DNA from: Seongchinamella sediminis | GTDB lineage: Bacteria > Pseudomonadota > Gammaproteobacteria > Pseudomonadales > Halieaceae | Assembly (NCBI RefSeq): GCF_003457605.1 | Contig: NZ_QRAN01000027.1 | Location: 1 to 38,162 of the forward strand | Length of the DNA: 38,162 nt | Direction: 5' to 3' | Position numbers and translations under genes: made by a program | In this document: in pieces, positions 1-7,937 of the stretch | Numbering within the stretch: position 1 is the stretch's first letter | Layout of the letters: the number at the start of each line of letters is the position of its first letter | The notes under the pieces: generated by a model | Databases searched by the model: none | Seen by the model: only the letters and a program-made list of their open reading frames with translations | What the model was told of the DNA's origin: nothing

Positions 1-1
1 C

Positions 2-121
2 GGTCACCCTCTTCGAAAAAATCCCTTTAAACAATGACTTTTTCGATACCAAACATATCCTGGAAGATGACATGGTTTCTAACCAACTGAATTTGTTCAA
101 CAATTAACCGGACGCTAGTGA
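2..121. repeat. Left terminal inverted repeat (IS end)
   Basis: Bases 2-121 are exactly the reverse complement of bases 38043-38162; base 122 is the first mismatch. The segment is AT-rich compared with its surroundings and contains the last 34 codons of an open frame plus a short tail ending ...CTAGTGA. I infer the terminal part of a multicopy insertion sequence whose other copy closes the window. A 120-bp match at both extremities is also what a short-read assembly produces when it stops in a repeat, so the rest of the element lies outside the window. Confidence 0.9.
3..107 (+). pseudogene. 3' end of a probable IS transposase (partial at window edge)
   Basis: An uninterrupted frame enters from the left edge and stops at TAA 105-107, giving 34 residues that start VTLFEK and end NQLNLFNN. 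This C-terminus (LFEK..., then NQL.LF just before the stop) resembles the ends of IS4-family transposases carrying a DUF4372 N-terminal domain. That family call is from memory and tentative. The same 34 residues are encoded at 38057-38161 on the minus strand. The gene is cut by the window edge, so it is partial rather than shown to be broken. Confidence 0.5.
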
Positions 122-134
122 GGAAAAATAATCC

Positions 135-548
135 ATGGACGCATACGCCCTGGCAATAATCGCCTCCGCCAGCTTCTTTCTGGCCGGGCTGCTACTCGGT
201 GTCTGGAAGTACCGGGGAATGGCCACCAGTGCAGACGGGGTGGCACATCCCTATATTGATATCGCCCACAGGGCGGCCCTGATGTATGCCTTTGCCTCAG
301 TCATGATCGCGGTGTTTGTCCAGATCAGCCAGCTTTCGGCCCGAGTCGAGTTACTCGCGGTAAGCCTGCTGGTGGCTTACTTCGCCATGGCGATCATGAC
401 TTATATCGTCCATGGCCTGCGTAAGGACACCGATAATCAGGTCAGGGATATGAGCGCCTTTGCAGTGGTATTCATGTGGTCGCTGATCGCGGCAGAAATC
501 GGCGGCTTCCTGATTATCTTCTATGGTCTGATACAGGCGCTACTGTAA
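135..548 (+). CDS. Four-TM conserved membrane protein of unknown function
   Basis: This 137-aa protein has about four hydrophobic helices (roughly residues 5-24, 45-65, 70-92 and 107-135), a short polar segment HPYIDIAHR before helix 2 and a charged loop GLRKDTDNQ between helices 3 and 4. It is probably an inner-membrane protein, and I do not recognise a function. The ATG at 135 follows GAGGAAA at about 120-126. That ribosome-binding site straddles the inner end of the flanking IS, so the native promoter has been displaced and the gene may depend on transposase read-through. It ends 47 bp before the convergent outer-membrane protein gene. Confidence 0.75.
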   Translation: MDAYALAIIASASFFLAGLLLGVWKYRGMATSADGVAHPYIDIAHRAALMYAFASVMIAVFVQISQLSARVELLAVSLLVAYFAMAIMTYIVHGLRKDTDNQVRDMSAFAVVFMWSLIAAEIGGFLIIFYGLIQALL

Positions 549-595
549 TCGGCAGGCGCTGTCTCCGGCTCTCCCGCGGAGTCATGGCGCGTACC

Positions 596-1315
596 TTACC
601 AGTGCCAGTTGATCTGGGCGATCCACTCCCGGTCTGCCTGCGCATCCGGATAGGCTGTATTCATGCCGAAGCCCTGGTGAAACTGCAGTTGTATGCTCCA
701 GGGGCCGAACAGGTAGCCCAGACTCAGTTGCAGGTAGGCGTAGTCATCGCCCGCAGTTCCTCCCTGTGTCACCCAGCCTGCGGTGCCCGCGCCCAGCAAC
801 TGCGGCGTAAACGACCAGCGCCCGGTCACTGCTCCCACATGCTGGTGTTTTCCCTGGCCCCACAGGTCCGGTGTATAGGTGTAATCCAATACCAGGTGAG
901 GCGAATACTCCAGGCTAAGCGTGGTCTCGCGGTAGTCCTGGGAGCTGCGGTCCGTGTCCCACGGGTACCGGTACCAGCTCTGGACAATGGCCAGGTTCCA
1001 GCGGGCCGCTGTACGCCACTGATAACCGATAGCGGCCATGGCCTGCCACTCGTTGTCGCTTTCCGGGTAGGGATAGGGTTTGGGCACATTCAGCTTCGTC
1101 AGCCAACCGTGGGCGAACAGACCTGTGCGGTGTTCCAGGGCAATATTCAGGTGGGGAATCACGTCTTTTTGACCCAGGACAACGCCCCGATTGACGAAGC
1201 CGCTAGCAACGCCAACTCTGCCTGACCAGGAAAATCCGGTAGTGGCAGCGTTGGCAGTTGCGCAGAAACACAACGCAGCCGCCGTGAGCACCGGGCACAA
1301 GTCCCTAGTGTGCAT
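596..1315 (-). CDS. Exported outer-membrane protein, Gcw_chp/TorF-like
   Basis: The 239-aa protein has a signal peptide (residues 1-23, ending CATANA) followed by SWSGRVGVASGFVNRGV, alternating amphipathic strands and a C-terminal aromatic residue (NWHW), as in outer-membrane barrels. The opening and length fit the Gcw_chp family (TIGR02001, TorF) of conserved exported proteins of unclear role. I chose ATG 1315 rather than the longer frame because the signal peptide starts there and it overlaps the end of the subtilase gene by 11 bp, which suggests translational coupling. It is the last gene of the sigma/anti-sigma/subtilase operon and so a possible target or effector of that system. Confidence 0.7.
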   Translation of the reverse strand: MHTRDLCPVLTAAALCFCATANAATTGFSWSGRVGVASGFVNRGVVLGQKDVIPHLNIALEHRTGLFAHGWLTKLNVPKPYPYPESDNEWQAMAAIGYQWRTAARWNLAIVQSWYRYPWDTDRSSQDYRETTLSLEYSPHLVLDYTYTPDLWGQGKHQHVGAVTGRWSFTPQLLGAGTAGWVTQGGTAGDDYAYLQLSLGYLFGPWSIQLQFHQGFGMNTAYPDAQADREWIAQINWHW

Positions 1316-2618
1316 GACTGGCCTGTCGCGCGAACCACCGGTCGGGTTCAAGGTGTTCCGTGAGATCGCTTGTGGTGGTATCTGGATCGCCCTGTTTTGC
1401 AACTTCGGGACGCAGACCCTGGCGCAGCATCCGGTTGAGCCAGTCCGTGCGATGCGCTGCTGACAGCCTGCCTTCGCTTTCCAGCGACAAGGCCGTCAGG
1501 GCGGTCACCAGGGCGGTCGCCATCGACGAGCCGGAGTAGTAGTCGTAACCACCACCCGGTCCTGTGCTCAGGACTTCCGTCAGCGGTGCCCGAACTACCA
1601 GTGTTTCCTTCTCGGGTGCATTATCAATGTATTCTCCGGATTCCTCCCGCACTGCAATAACACCCGGTAGCAGCGCCGGATAGCGCTGATGACCTTGCCC
1701 CGGGTCGGCTGCGGTAATTAACTGGCCCCGTACCAGGGCTGCCGCCACCAGCCTGGCAACCAGGGGATCAGGAGGCCCTGACAGGCTCAGATTGATTATG
1801 TCCAGCTGCCTGTTGATGGCAAAGTCGATGGCGCGTGCCACGGTAAAGCTGTCGCACTCCGCCAGGCTGGAATGACTATCGAGCTGATGGCAGGCCCTGA
1901 GGGAATGAATCCGTGCATCGGGTGCCAGACCGACAATGCCGAGTTTGTTGTTCGCGCGTGCGGCGATAACACCTGCCACCGCGGTACCGTGAATACCGGG
2001 GTCCGGGGTGCTCGCCTCTCCGACCAGGAATACTTCTTCGCTGGCGATCTGGTGGCGCAATTCCGGGTGCCTTGCGTCCAGACCGGTATCGATAATTGCC
2101 ACATTCACGCCCAGGCCGGTTGCACGTTGGTGTAGCCCCAGTACAAAGTCCTGCGCGTTGCCATACTGGAGAGCAAAATAGGGGTCGTTGTACTTAGGGC
2201 CCGCACGGGTCGAGTACCGTTCCAGGCGCTGGGCGCTCTCCACGCGAGGATCTGCATTCAGGCGGTCAATCAGCGCCTGGACGTCCTCATCGGGGGGCAT
2301 GTTGTAGAGGCCGCAGTAAACGCCCAGGGATTCAATCACCCAGCCGGCCCGCTCGGTAATTCTGTAGTCCCGCGCGAGGCGCTGCAGTTGTTGCCGTGTG
2401 CTGAGGGGGGCGTCGTAACGTCCCCGGTAACTGCTGCTGTTGAAGGCATCGAGCAAAGCGGCCTCATGGGCTTCGCCGAGCGTCACCGTGACCAGGATCC
2501 GGGGCGCGGGTCCCGGCGACGGGTGAGATACCTGTTCAGGTAATCCCTGGCAGGCGCACAGGCAGCACACCAGCAACAAGGCGGCGTAAAACAGGGTCGG
2601 GTGAGACCGGGGGCTCAT
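1305..2618 (-). CDS. Lipoprotein subtilisin-like protease (S8) with unusual oxyanion site
   Basis: The 437-aa protein has a lipoprotein signal peptide (LVCCLCAC, lipid Cys probably at 23), a prodomain-like region (about 40-135) and an S8 fold. The triad is visible: Asp177 (AIIDTGLDARHPEL), His210 (HGTAVAGVIAAR) and Ser365 (SGSSMATAL). The usual GTSMAxP motif reads GSSMATAL. At the oxyanion position, where subtilases normally have AAGN, the sequence reads AADP (303-306), so the conserved Asn is Pro. The protein may be a slow protease, a substrate-specific one or a binding protein. It starts 6 bp after the anti-sigma gene, placing it in the same operon, and it probably acts in the periplasm. 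Confidence 0.85.
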   Translation of the reverse strand: MSPRSHPTLFYAALLLVCCLCACQGLPEQVSHPSPGPAPRILVTVTLGEAHEAALLDAFNSSSYRGRYDAPLSTRQQLQRLARDYRITERAGWVIESLGVYCGLYNMPPDEDVQALIDRLNADPRVESAQRLERYSTRAGPKYNDPYFALQYGNAQDFVLGLHQRATGLGVNVAIIDTGLDARHPELRHQIASEEVFLVGEASTPDPGIHGTAVAGVIAARANNKLGIVGLAPDARIHSLRACHQLDSHSSLAECDSFTVARAIDFAINRQLDIINLSLSGPPDPLVARLVAAALVRGQLITAADPGQGHQRYPALLPGVIAVREESGEYIDNAPEKETLVVRAPLTEVLSTGPGGGYDYYSGSSMATALVTALTALSLESEGRLSAAHRTDWLNRMLRQGLRPEVAKQGDPDTTTSDLTEHLEPDRWFARQASHAH

Positions 2619-2624
2619 CGCAGT

Positions 2625-3287
2625 TCAGCGGTCACTGTGGGACGCCAGTTCCGCCAGCAGGACTTCCGGCCGGGCGCGCAACTCGTCAAGAACATCTTCT
2701 GTTGGCCTGTTGCCAGGGGGGACCACCAGGGTAAAACTGCCGCGTGCTGAGGGGCCGTCGACCACCCGGGCACCCAGCTCCCGTATCACCTTCTGCACTG
2801 ACCCGTGTCGCGCTTCATCGCTGAAAACCACCCGCAAGGCAGGTCCCGTGATCACAGACGGGGTGGTGGGGACAGTGGACCGCGTTTGATAGGTTATCGG
2901 TGTTGGTGCAACGCTGAGCGCCTGCCACTGGAGCGCCACTACGACGCCGAGGAACACCGCGGTTGCGGCCAGGGCAAACCAGGGAGGGGATGCCCTTCCC
3001 CAGCGCCGCTTCCGCTCATCGCTGGTCGTGTTGGCGAGGTGTCTGAACAGTCGAAGCCGGTTGCCATTGCGTGTATCCGAGGCCAGCAGGGCTTCCAGAT
3101 TCCCGGGGGGGTGCGACATTGTCTCGACCCATTGCAGGTCGCGGCGATGGGCCGCGGCACAGCTCGCACAGGTGGCGATGTGTTCCTGCACCTGCCGCTG
3201 TCGCCTGCTGTTCAATTGGCCGTGAATAAAGGCGGGTAGCAAAAGCGCAACCTCTTCGTGGGAAATATCAGTGCGTGAGCGTGTCAT
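2625..3287 (-). CDS. Zinc-finger anti-sigma factor with protease-prodomain-like periplasmic tail
   Basis: The 220-aa protein has an N-terminal anti-sigma zinc finger (H36-X3-C40-X2-C43, HIATCASC), one membrane helix (about 103-121) and a periplasmic domain (about 150-213: LRVVFS..., GARVVDGPSARGSFTLVV, LRARPEVLLAE). That last domain follows the pattern of prodomain/inhibitor-like ferredoxin folds found on subtilases, ending in the typical 'LRA-P-V' segment. Its ATG overlaps the sigma-factor stop (ATGA at 3284-3287). Role by family: holds the cognate ECF sigma factor at the membrane. The prodomain-like tail next to a subtilase gene suggests the protease, or its prodomain, takes part in sensing; this is inference. 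Confidence 0.85.
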   Translation of the reverse strand: MTRSRTDISHEEVALLLPAFIHGQLNSRRQRQVQEHIATCASCAAAHRRDLQWVETMSHPPGNLEALLASDTRNGNRLRLFRHLANTTSDERKRRWGRASPPWFALAATAVFLGVVVALQWQALSVAPTPITYQTRSTVPTTPSVITGPALRVVFSDEARHGSVQKVIRELGARVVDGPSARGSFTLVVPPGNRPTEDVLDELRARPEVLLAELASHSDR

Positions 3288-3883
3288 GGAGTGGTCTTCT
3301 CGAAGAAATCATCCGCTGCGAGGGCCTGCTTGCCTTCGCTCAATAGTGTGTGCAACCTGCGGCGGCCGTAATGCAGTCGGGTTTTGGCGGTATTAACCGG
3401 ACAGGCGCATACCTCAGCAATTTCCTCGCAGCTCATGCCGTGGAAATAGGCCAGTTCAATCGCGACCCGGTGATCTTCACTCAGCTGTCCCAGGGCCCAT
3501 TCCAGGGCGTCCAGCGTGGCCAGGCGACCCTCGTCGAGCCCCGGGCACGCACAGGGGACGGGGCCTGCGACGATACGTTGCCAGGCCCGTTCGCGTTGCA
3601 GTCTGTTGAGAGCGCAGTGCCGGGCAATACCCAGCACCCATGTCAGCACCCTGGAATCGCCGCGAAAACTACCCGCCTTCTGCCAGACCACCAGCATGAC
3701 GTCGTTCAGGACCTCCTCGACTACCGACGGGGATTGCGTGTGGCGATAGATGAACCTGACCAGGGACGTGTAAAGCAGGTCATATAACTGGCCGAAAGCC
3801 CGCAGAGAGCCGCCGGCAGTGCCGGCGAGTAACTCCCGATGATGCCGGTCTTCCGCGTTTGCCTTGCTGTTGCGTTCCTCCAT
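3284..3883 (-). CDS. ECF-family RNA polymerase sigma factor
   Basis: The 199-aa protein has a sigma-2 region (about 30-100: FGQLYDLLY..., EEVLNDVMLVVWQKAGSFRGDS, LTWVLGIARHCALNRL) and a sigma-4 region (about 125-185: LSEDHRVAIELAYFHGMSCEEIAEVCACPVNTAKTRL) with a helix-turn-helix, and no sigma-1 or sigma-3, which is the ECF layout. ATG 3883 is preceded on the minus strand by a purine-rich AGAGGATG. It is the first gene of a four-gene operon (sigma, anti-sigma, subtilase, outer-membrane protein). By family rule the sigma factor likely drives its own operon, but I found no convincing ECF -35/-10 pair upstream. Confidence 0.9.
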   Translation of the reverse strand: MEERNSKANAEDRHHRELLAGTAGGSLRAFGQLYDLLYTSLVRFIYRHTQSPSVVEEVLNDVMLVVWQKAGSFRGDSRVLTWVLGIARHCALNRLQRERAWQRIVAGPVPCACPGLDEGRLATLDALEWALGQLSEDHRVAIELAYFHGMSCEEIAEVCACPVNTAKTRLHYGRRRLHTLLSEGKQALAADDFFEKTTP

Positions 3884-3997
3884 GGCATCCTCTGGGCTTC
3901 ACCGACCGGCCTGGCTCGCAACAATTGCGTGGTCGCCAGGGACGCGGACCACTACGCAGTGGCAAGTGCCTAATTGGTTAGTGTCGGAATTTCCGGT

Positions 3998-4040
3998 CCC
4001 GGTTCAATGCGCAAACTTTTTTTTCTCTGATTGAACCGGG
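3998..4040. promoter_or_regulatory. 11-bp perfect inverted repeat in divergent promoter region
   Basis: CCCGGTTCAAT (3998-4008) and ATTGAACCGGG (4030-4040) are exact reverse complements separated by 21 bp that include a run of eight T. The repeat lies between the divergent sigma-factor operon (start 3883) and the heme lipoprotein gene (start 4123). It may be an operator for a dimeric regulator or a cruciform-forming or attenuation structure. Function is inferred from position only. Confidence 0.45.
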
Positions 4041-4122
4041 TACGCCAAAAAAAGCCACTCACAGATAACAGCATAGACAACGCACAGTACCGTGCAAATT
4101 CAGGCCAACCGTGGAGATTCCT

Positions 4123-5214
4123 ATGCGCCCAGGTTTTGCTTACACAATGTTGCTTGTCCCCCGGCTCTTTCGGCGTTCTCCGGGCCGCGCCCTGGCAGGC
4201 TGCCTGCTTCCCCTGTTGGTCGCCCTGTCCGGTTGCAGGATTGTGATACAGACACCGGAGCACGGCTATGTGGAATCGGTGTCGGGTACCTATCGCTGCG
4301 ACCCTGACAGCACCTGTGTCATCGACGTGGATGATACAAGTTTTGACGAAATATTCCTGGCGCTGGCTACTGATGACAGCGTTGAGTTCTCCCACTGGCG
4401 ACGAAAATTTCGCGGTGATGGGGGCAACTATCTCTGCGGTCCCGGCACTGGGGAGTGTGCCCTGTCCACCACCGAATTCGGGGACTCGGAAATTCTGCTG
4501 GGAATCCTGGATTCCGATCAGGAGTTTCTTCTGGAGCCGGTTTTCAGTCGCGACATCGAAACCGGTGGGACAGTTCTGTCGGAGTGCATGATCCCGAAGA
4601 TGCCCACACCGTCATCGAACTATGCGGCCTGGAACAACAATTGCAGCTTCCCTGTTCGCGTTAAATGGGTCGACGCGGATTCCTGTGTGAGCGGCTGTGG
4701 TTCCGGCGCGGGCAGATTCCAGCAGACTGACCCGGTAGATTCATTCAGTGAAGACATCGCCTGGGCGGTATGCCCACGCTCAGACGGTCCGCCACGAGAC
4801 GCGGAAGGAGGTCCGTGGCAGGGACGCGCCCAGTACACCTGTGACTCCAGTCCGGGCGTGCTGTTCAGTAGTCTCGGCAATCCGCTTCCAGCGTCCGCGA
4901 CCCTGAGCGAGATTCAAGCAGATATTTTCAACCGCTCCTGCGCCTTTTCCGGTTGTCATGCCGGTGCCAGCCCTGCGGCCGGACAGAACCTATCTGCAGG
5001 GCGGTCGTTCTCCAACCTGGTCAACGTGCCCAGTTCGCAGAATTCGGCATTTATCCGCGTGCTGCCGGGGGATCCGGACAACAGCCTGTTGATCCGGAAA
5101 CTCGAGGGACCAGTGCCGTTTGGTTCACGGATGCCGCTGGGCAGACAGCCGCTCGAAAGTGAGGACATACAGTCCATACGCGACTGGATCAGCGCTGGCG
5201 CCCTGGACAATTGA
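4123..5214 (+). CDS. Lipoprotein with C-terminal cytochrome-like heme-binding domain
   Basis: The 363-aa protein has an N-terminal lipoprotein signal (LLVALSGC), a Cys-rich middle region of unknown fold and, from about residue 262, a domain resembling the 'planctomycete cytochrome C' type: IFNRSCAFSGCH (C273-X4-C278-H279), then LPGDPDNSLLIRKLEG, RMPLG and IQSIRDWISAGAL. The spacing CX4CH is the variant typical of that domain rather than CXXCH. I chose ATG 4123 over GTG 4111 because GGAG (4113-4116) lies 6 nt before the ATG. The stop overlaps the next gene's start region. It probably works with the downstream cytochrome-porin in outer-membrane electron transfer. Confidence 0.75.
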   Translation: MRPGFAYTMLLVPRLFRRSPGRALAGCLLPLLVALSGCRIVIQTPEHGYVESVSGTYRCDPDSTCVIDVDDTSFDEIFLALATDDSVEFSHWRRKFRGDGGNYLCGPGTGECALSTTEFGDSEILLGILDSDQEFLLEPVFSRDIETGGTVLSECMIPKMPTPSSNYAAWNNNCSFPVRVKWVDADSCVSGCGSGAGRFQQTDPVDSFSEDIAWAVCPRSDGPPRDAEGGPWQGRAQYTCDSSPGVLFSSLGNPLPASATLSEIQADIFNRSCAFSGCHAGASPAAGQNLSAGRSFSNLVNVPSSQNSAFIRVLPGDPDNSLLIRKLEGPVPFGSRMPLGRQPLESEDIQSIRDWISAGALDN

Positions 5215-5216
5215 TC

Positions 5217-6293
5217 ATGGGTAGACAAAGGCCTCATGTACTGGCACTGGCAGCCTGCATGCTCTGGGCGGGATTCGGCGGGCGGGTTTTAGCGGAGCCC
5301 TACATCGCTGTACGCAGTGGTCAGCCCTGCCATGCCTGCCACAGTAACAGTACCGGCGGTGGCATGCGCAATACCGTTGGCTACGTCTATGGGCGGAACG
5401 TACTTTCGGTGCGGCCACTGTTGGAGGACGAGCGGGAACCGGAGTGGGACGTTCTGGACGGGATCCGTCTCGGGGGAAATGCCCGTTACAGTGCGCGGCA
5501 GTTCGAAGCGGATGACGCGGACGGAAATCTCGAATTTGTGACAGACAGGGTAAGCCTGTACGGGCAGGTCAGACTCAATCGCGTCGTGGACTTCTATGTC
5601 GACCAGCAGGTGGCGCCGGGAGGGTCGTTGAACAGGGAGACCTGGGGTCGTGCGTCCGGGGAAAAGTGGTACCTCAAGGCGGGTAAATTTTTCCTGCCGT
5701 ACGGCTGGCGGCTGGAGGACGACAGTGCCTATATACGGGAAGCCACCGGGATCAACTTCTTTTCACCGGACAACGGTATGGAGGTCGGTTACACCGGAAA
5801 CAGTTTGCAGGCGCAGGCCTCCGTAACCAACGGCAACGGCGGAGCAGGCGAGAGAGATGATGGCAAATTCTTCCTCGGACGCCTGAACTGGATAGGCCGA
5901 TTTGGACAGTTGGGCATCAACGCGGGGCTGAACGACTTCGACGACGGAGAACGTATGCTGGCAGGGATCACCGCGGGTTTTAATACCGGACCGGTCACCT
6001 GGCTGGCGGAGTATGACCGTATCGAGGATGAGCTGAATGATTTTGCCGATGAAGAGCAGGACCTGGCACTGGTCGAGACTAACTGGTTGATTGTTCGCGG
6101 CCACAACCTCAAATTGACCCTGGAGTGGCAGGACTTCAAGGGCGGTGGCGACAGGAACCGCGCCAGCGTAGTCTGGGAATATTTCCCCTGGTCGCACACG
6201 CAGTTGCGCGTTGGTTACCGGGCCGAGCAAACAGACGACCTGCCTTTCCCGGACGAGGATGAGCTCTTTGTGCAGGCCCACCTCTATTTCTAG
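5217..6293 (+). CDS. Monoheme c-type cytochrome fused to outer-membrane beta-barrel
   Basis: The 358-aa protein has a signal peptide (cleavage likely after VLA26), a c-type heme motif C38-H-A-C41-H42 followed by SNSTGGGMRN, and then about 290 residues of alternating strands typical of a porin, ending in Phe (AHLYF). One heme at the N-terminus of a barrel is the architecture of Cyc2-type outer-membrane electron conduits, but this protein is shorter than most Cyc2 and I claim only similarity of layout. ATG 5217 is preferred to the in-frame TTG at 5211. It sits 2 bp after the heme lipoprotein's stop, so the two are probably one operon. Confidence 0.75.
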   Translation: MGRQRPHVLALAACMLWAGFGGRVLAEPYIAVRSGQPCHACHSNSTGGGMRNTVGYVYGRNVLSVRPLLEDEREPEWDVLDGIRLGGNARYSARQFEADDADGNLEFVTDRVSLYGQVRLNRVVDFYVDQQVAPGGSLNRETWGRASGEKWYLKAGKFFLPYGWRLEDDSAYIREATGINFFSPDNGMEVGYTGNSLQAQASVTNGNGGAGERDDGKFFLGRLNWIGRFGQLGINAGLNDFDDGERMLAGITAGFNTGPVTWLAEYDRIEDELNDFADEEQDLALVETNWLIVRGHNLKLTLEWQDFKGGGDRNRASVVWEYFPWSHTQLRVGYRAEQTDDLPFPDEDELFVQAHLYF

Positions 6294-6333
6294 ATAGAGA
6301 GTTGCTCATTGGAAAATAGCACTCACCCGGGAT

Positions 6334-7478
6334 TCAGTGCATCCGGCTGACCAGGTCCCGCTGTAAGCGCCGGCAGATAAGCAGATATCCCGCCCCTGCC
6401 ACCCCCATCACCAGGATGATCCAGCTGAGTGAGTGGCGCAGCCCCTCCGCGCTCGCCGCCAGGCATACCTGGGCCTTCGCCTCACCCAGTTGGGTGAGCA
6501 GGACACTCTCCGCACCCTTGCAGGCCTGCAAACTGAGTTCCGCGGCGTGGGGCGATGCCTGCAACAGCACATCCATCCGCAGGTCACTCAGTAGCCCCCA
6601 CCCACAGCCGCCCGAGGCCATAGCCGATCAGGTTGACGATAAACAGGAACAGGGCCACGGCGGTGGCCCGGGCACGGGTACTCGCCACACCCTGGCAGAT
6701 CGTGTACTGGGCGCCGAGGTAGCTGTAATGCAGTACCGAGGCGACAAGCAGCAGGCCCAGGGCGACGCCCCTGCTGTCGGCGGACAGGCCGTGTACGCGC
6801 TGGAAGAATGCCGCCTGGAAATTGATCATGCCATAACCCACAAAAGCGACCAGTGCGGCGGCATAGACGTTTAACCAGAACGTCCGCTTGCTGGCGGGTT
6901 CCGCCACGGTTTCGCGAAATCCGAGGCGCTCCACCTCGGGCGTGCCGGGCGGGTCGGCATAGCCACGCGGCGGCTCCCTGATCACGAACAGCAGTGCGAG
7001 GCCGATAACGACCCCGGGTATACCCAACACCAGGAAGGCTTCCCGCCAGGAAAACATGTCTGCCACCGGACCGCCAAAAGCATTGGCCAGCACACCGCCG
7101 ATAGTGATCCCCATGGAATAGGTAGCCAGGGCCCTGGCGCGGCTGCGGGGTGGGAAGTAGTCGGCGATCAGGGAATTCGCGGGCGGGGTGCAGCCGGCCT
7201 CACCGATACCCACATCGATGCTAAACACCAGGAGGGCGAGAAAACCATTCGCGATACCACAGAGCGCGATCATGCCGGACCAGAGGATGACACTGACCGC
7301 GACAATACGTACCCGGATATAGCGCTTCGACAGGCGCCCTATCGGGATGCCCATCAGCGTATACATCAGTGCAAAGCCGAAGCCGGACAGCAGGCCGAAC
7401 TGCCAGTCCTGCAGGCGGAATTCCTCGATGATGGGCTGGGCGACAACACCGATCAGCACGCGATCAATAAAGTTGAGC
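6334..7478 (-). pseudogene. Degraded MFS (Spinster-like) transporter
   Basis: The translation is clearly a major-facilitator carrier of the Spinster-like group ([68 protein letters not shown]). It carries three lesions. First, the 5' end, about 20-25 residues before NFIDR, is missing and abuts an IS91-type remnant at about 7478. Second, helices expected between GVALGLLLV and [11 protein letters not shown] are absent, about 65 residues deleted in frame. Third, a five-C run at 6595-6599 shifts the frame: removing one base joins ...LWVG to LLSDL and restores the usual C-terminus. It is almost certainly non-functional. Confidence 0.85.
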
Positions 7479-7937
7479 TCTACCGGCAAGGTTCTGTATA
7501 CCCTGAAGACACCTTATCGCGACGGGACAACGCAGGTGGCCTTCGAACCCGTCGATTTCATTGCACGCTTGGCGGCTCTCGTGCCAACACCGAGGGTCAA
7601 TCTCACACGATTCCATGGCGTCCTGGCTCCGAACCACCGCTGGCGAGGGATGGTCACGCCAGCCAAACGCGGCAGAGGAGTGAAACGAATCGCCAATACT
7701 GAAGTTCGCTCACCCGCTGAACGGCACGTCGCGATGTCCTGGGCCCAGCGACTCAAGCGAGTATTAATGGGGCGGCCATCCGCATCGATATTGAACTTTG
7801 TGGTCGCTGCGGTGGATCCGTCAAAGTCATCGCTTGCATTGAGGATCAGGACATCATACCCGGTAAAGCGGGGCAGGCCCTCGACCGGAATCTGGCTCAT
7901 CTTGAGAGCAAGGACCTAACCTGGTATCACGAGCGCA
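7476..7937 (+). pseudogene. 3' remnant of an IS91-family transposase, frameshifted
   Basis: Two plus-strand frames join into the C-terminus of an IS91-type (Y2) transposase. From about 7482, [48 protein letters not shown] and MSWAQRLKRV are in one frame. From about 7772 a second frame gives RIDIELCGRCGGSVKVIACI and EDQDII, the zinc-binding tail. The frame change falls near 7765-7775, so the copy is dead. The N-terminal and catalytic parts are missing. Its left edge coincides with the truncation point of the MFS gene, so this insertion probably destroyed that gene. An open frame on the opposite strand (7514-7900) is an antisense shadow. Confidence 0.8.

Noticed and set aside
7514-7900. 128-codon minus-strand frame
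   Set aside because: The opposite strand encodes recognisable IS91-family transposase sequence over the same bases, so this is a shadow.
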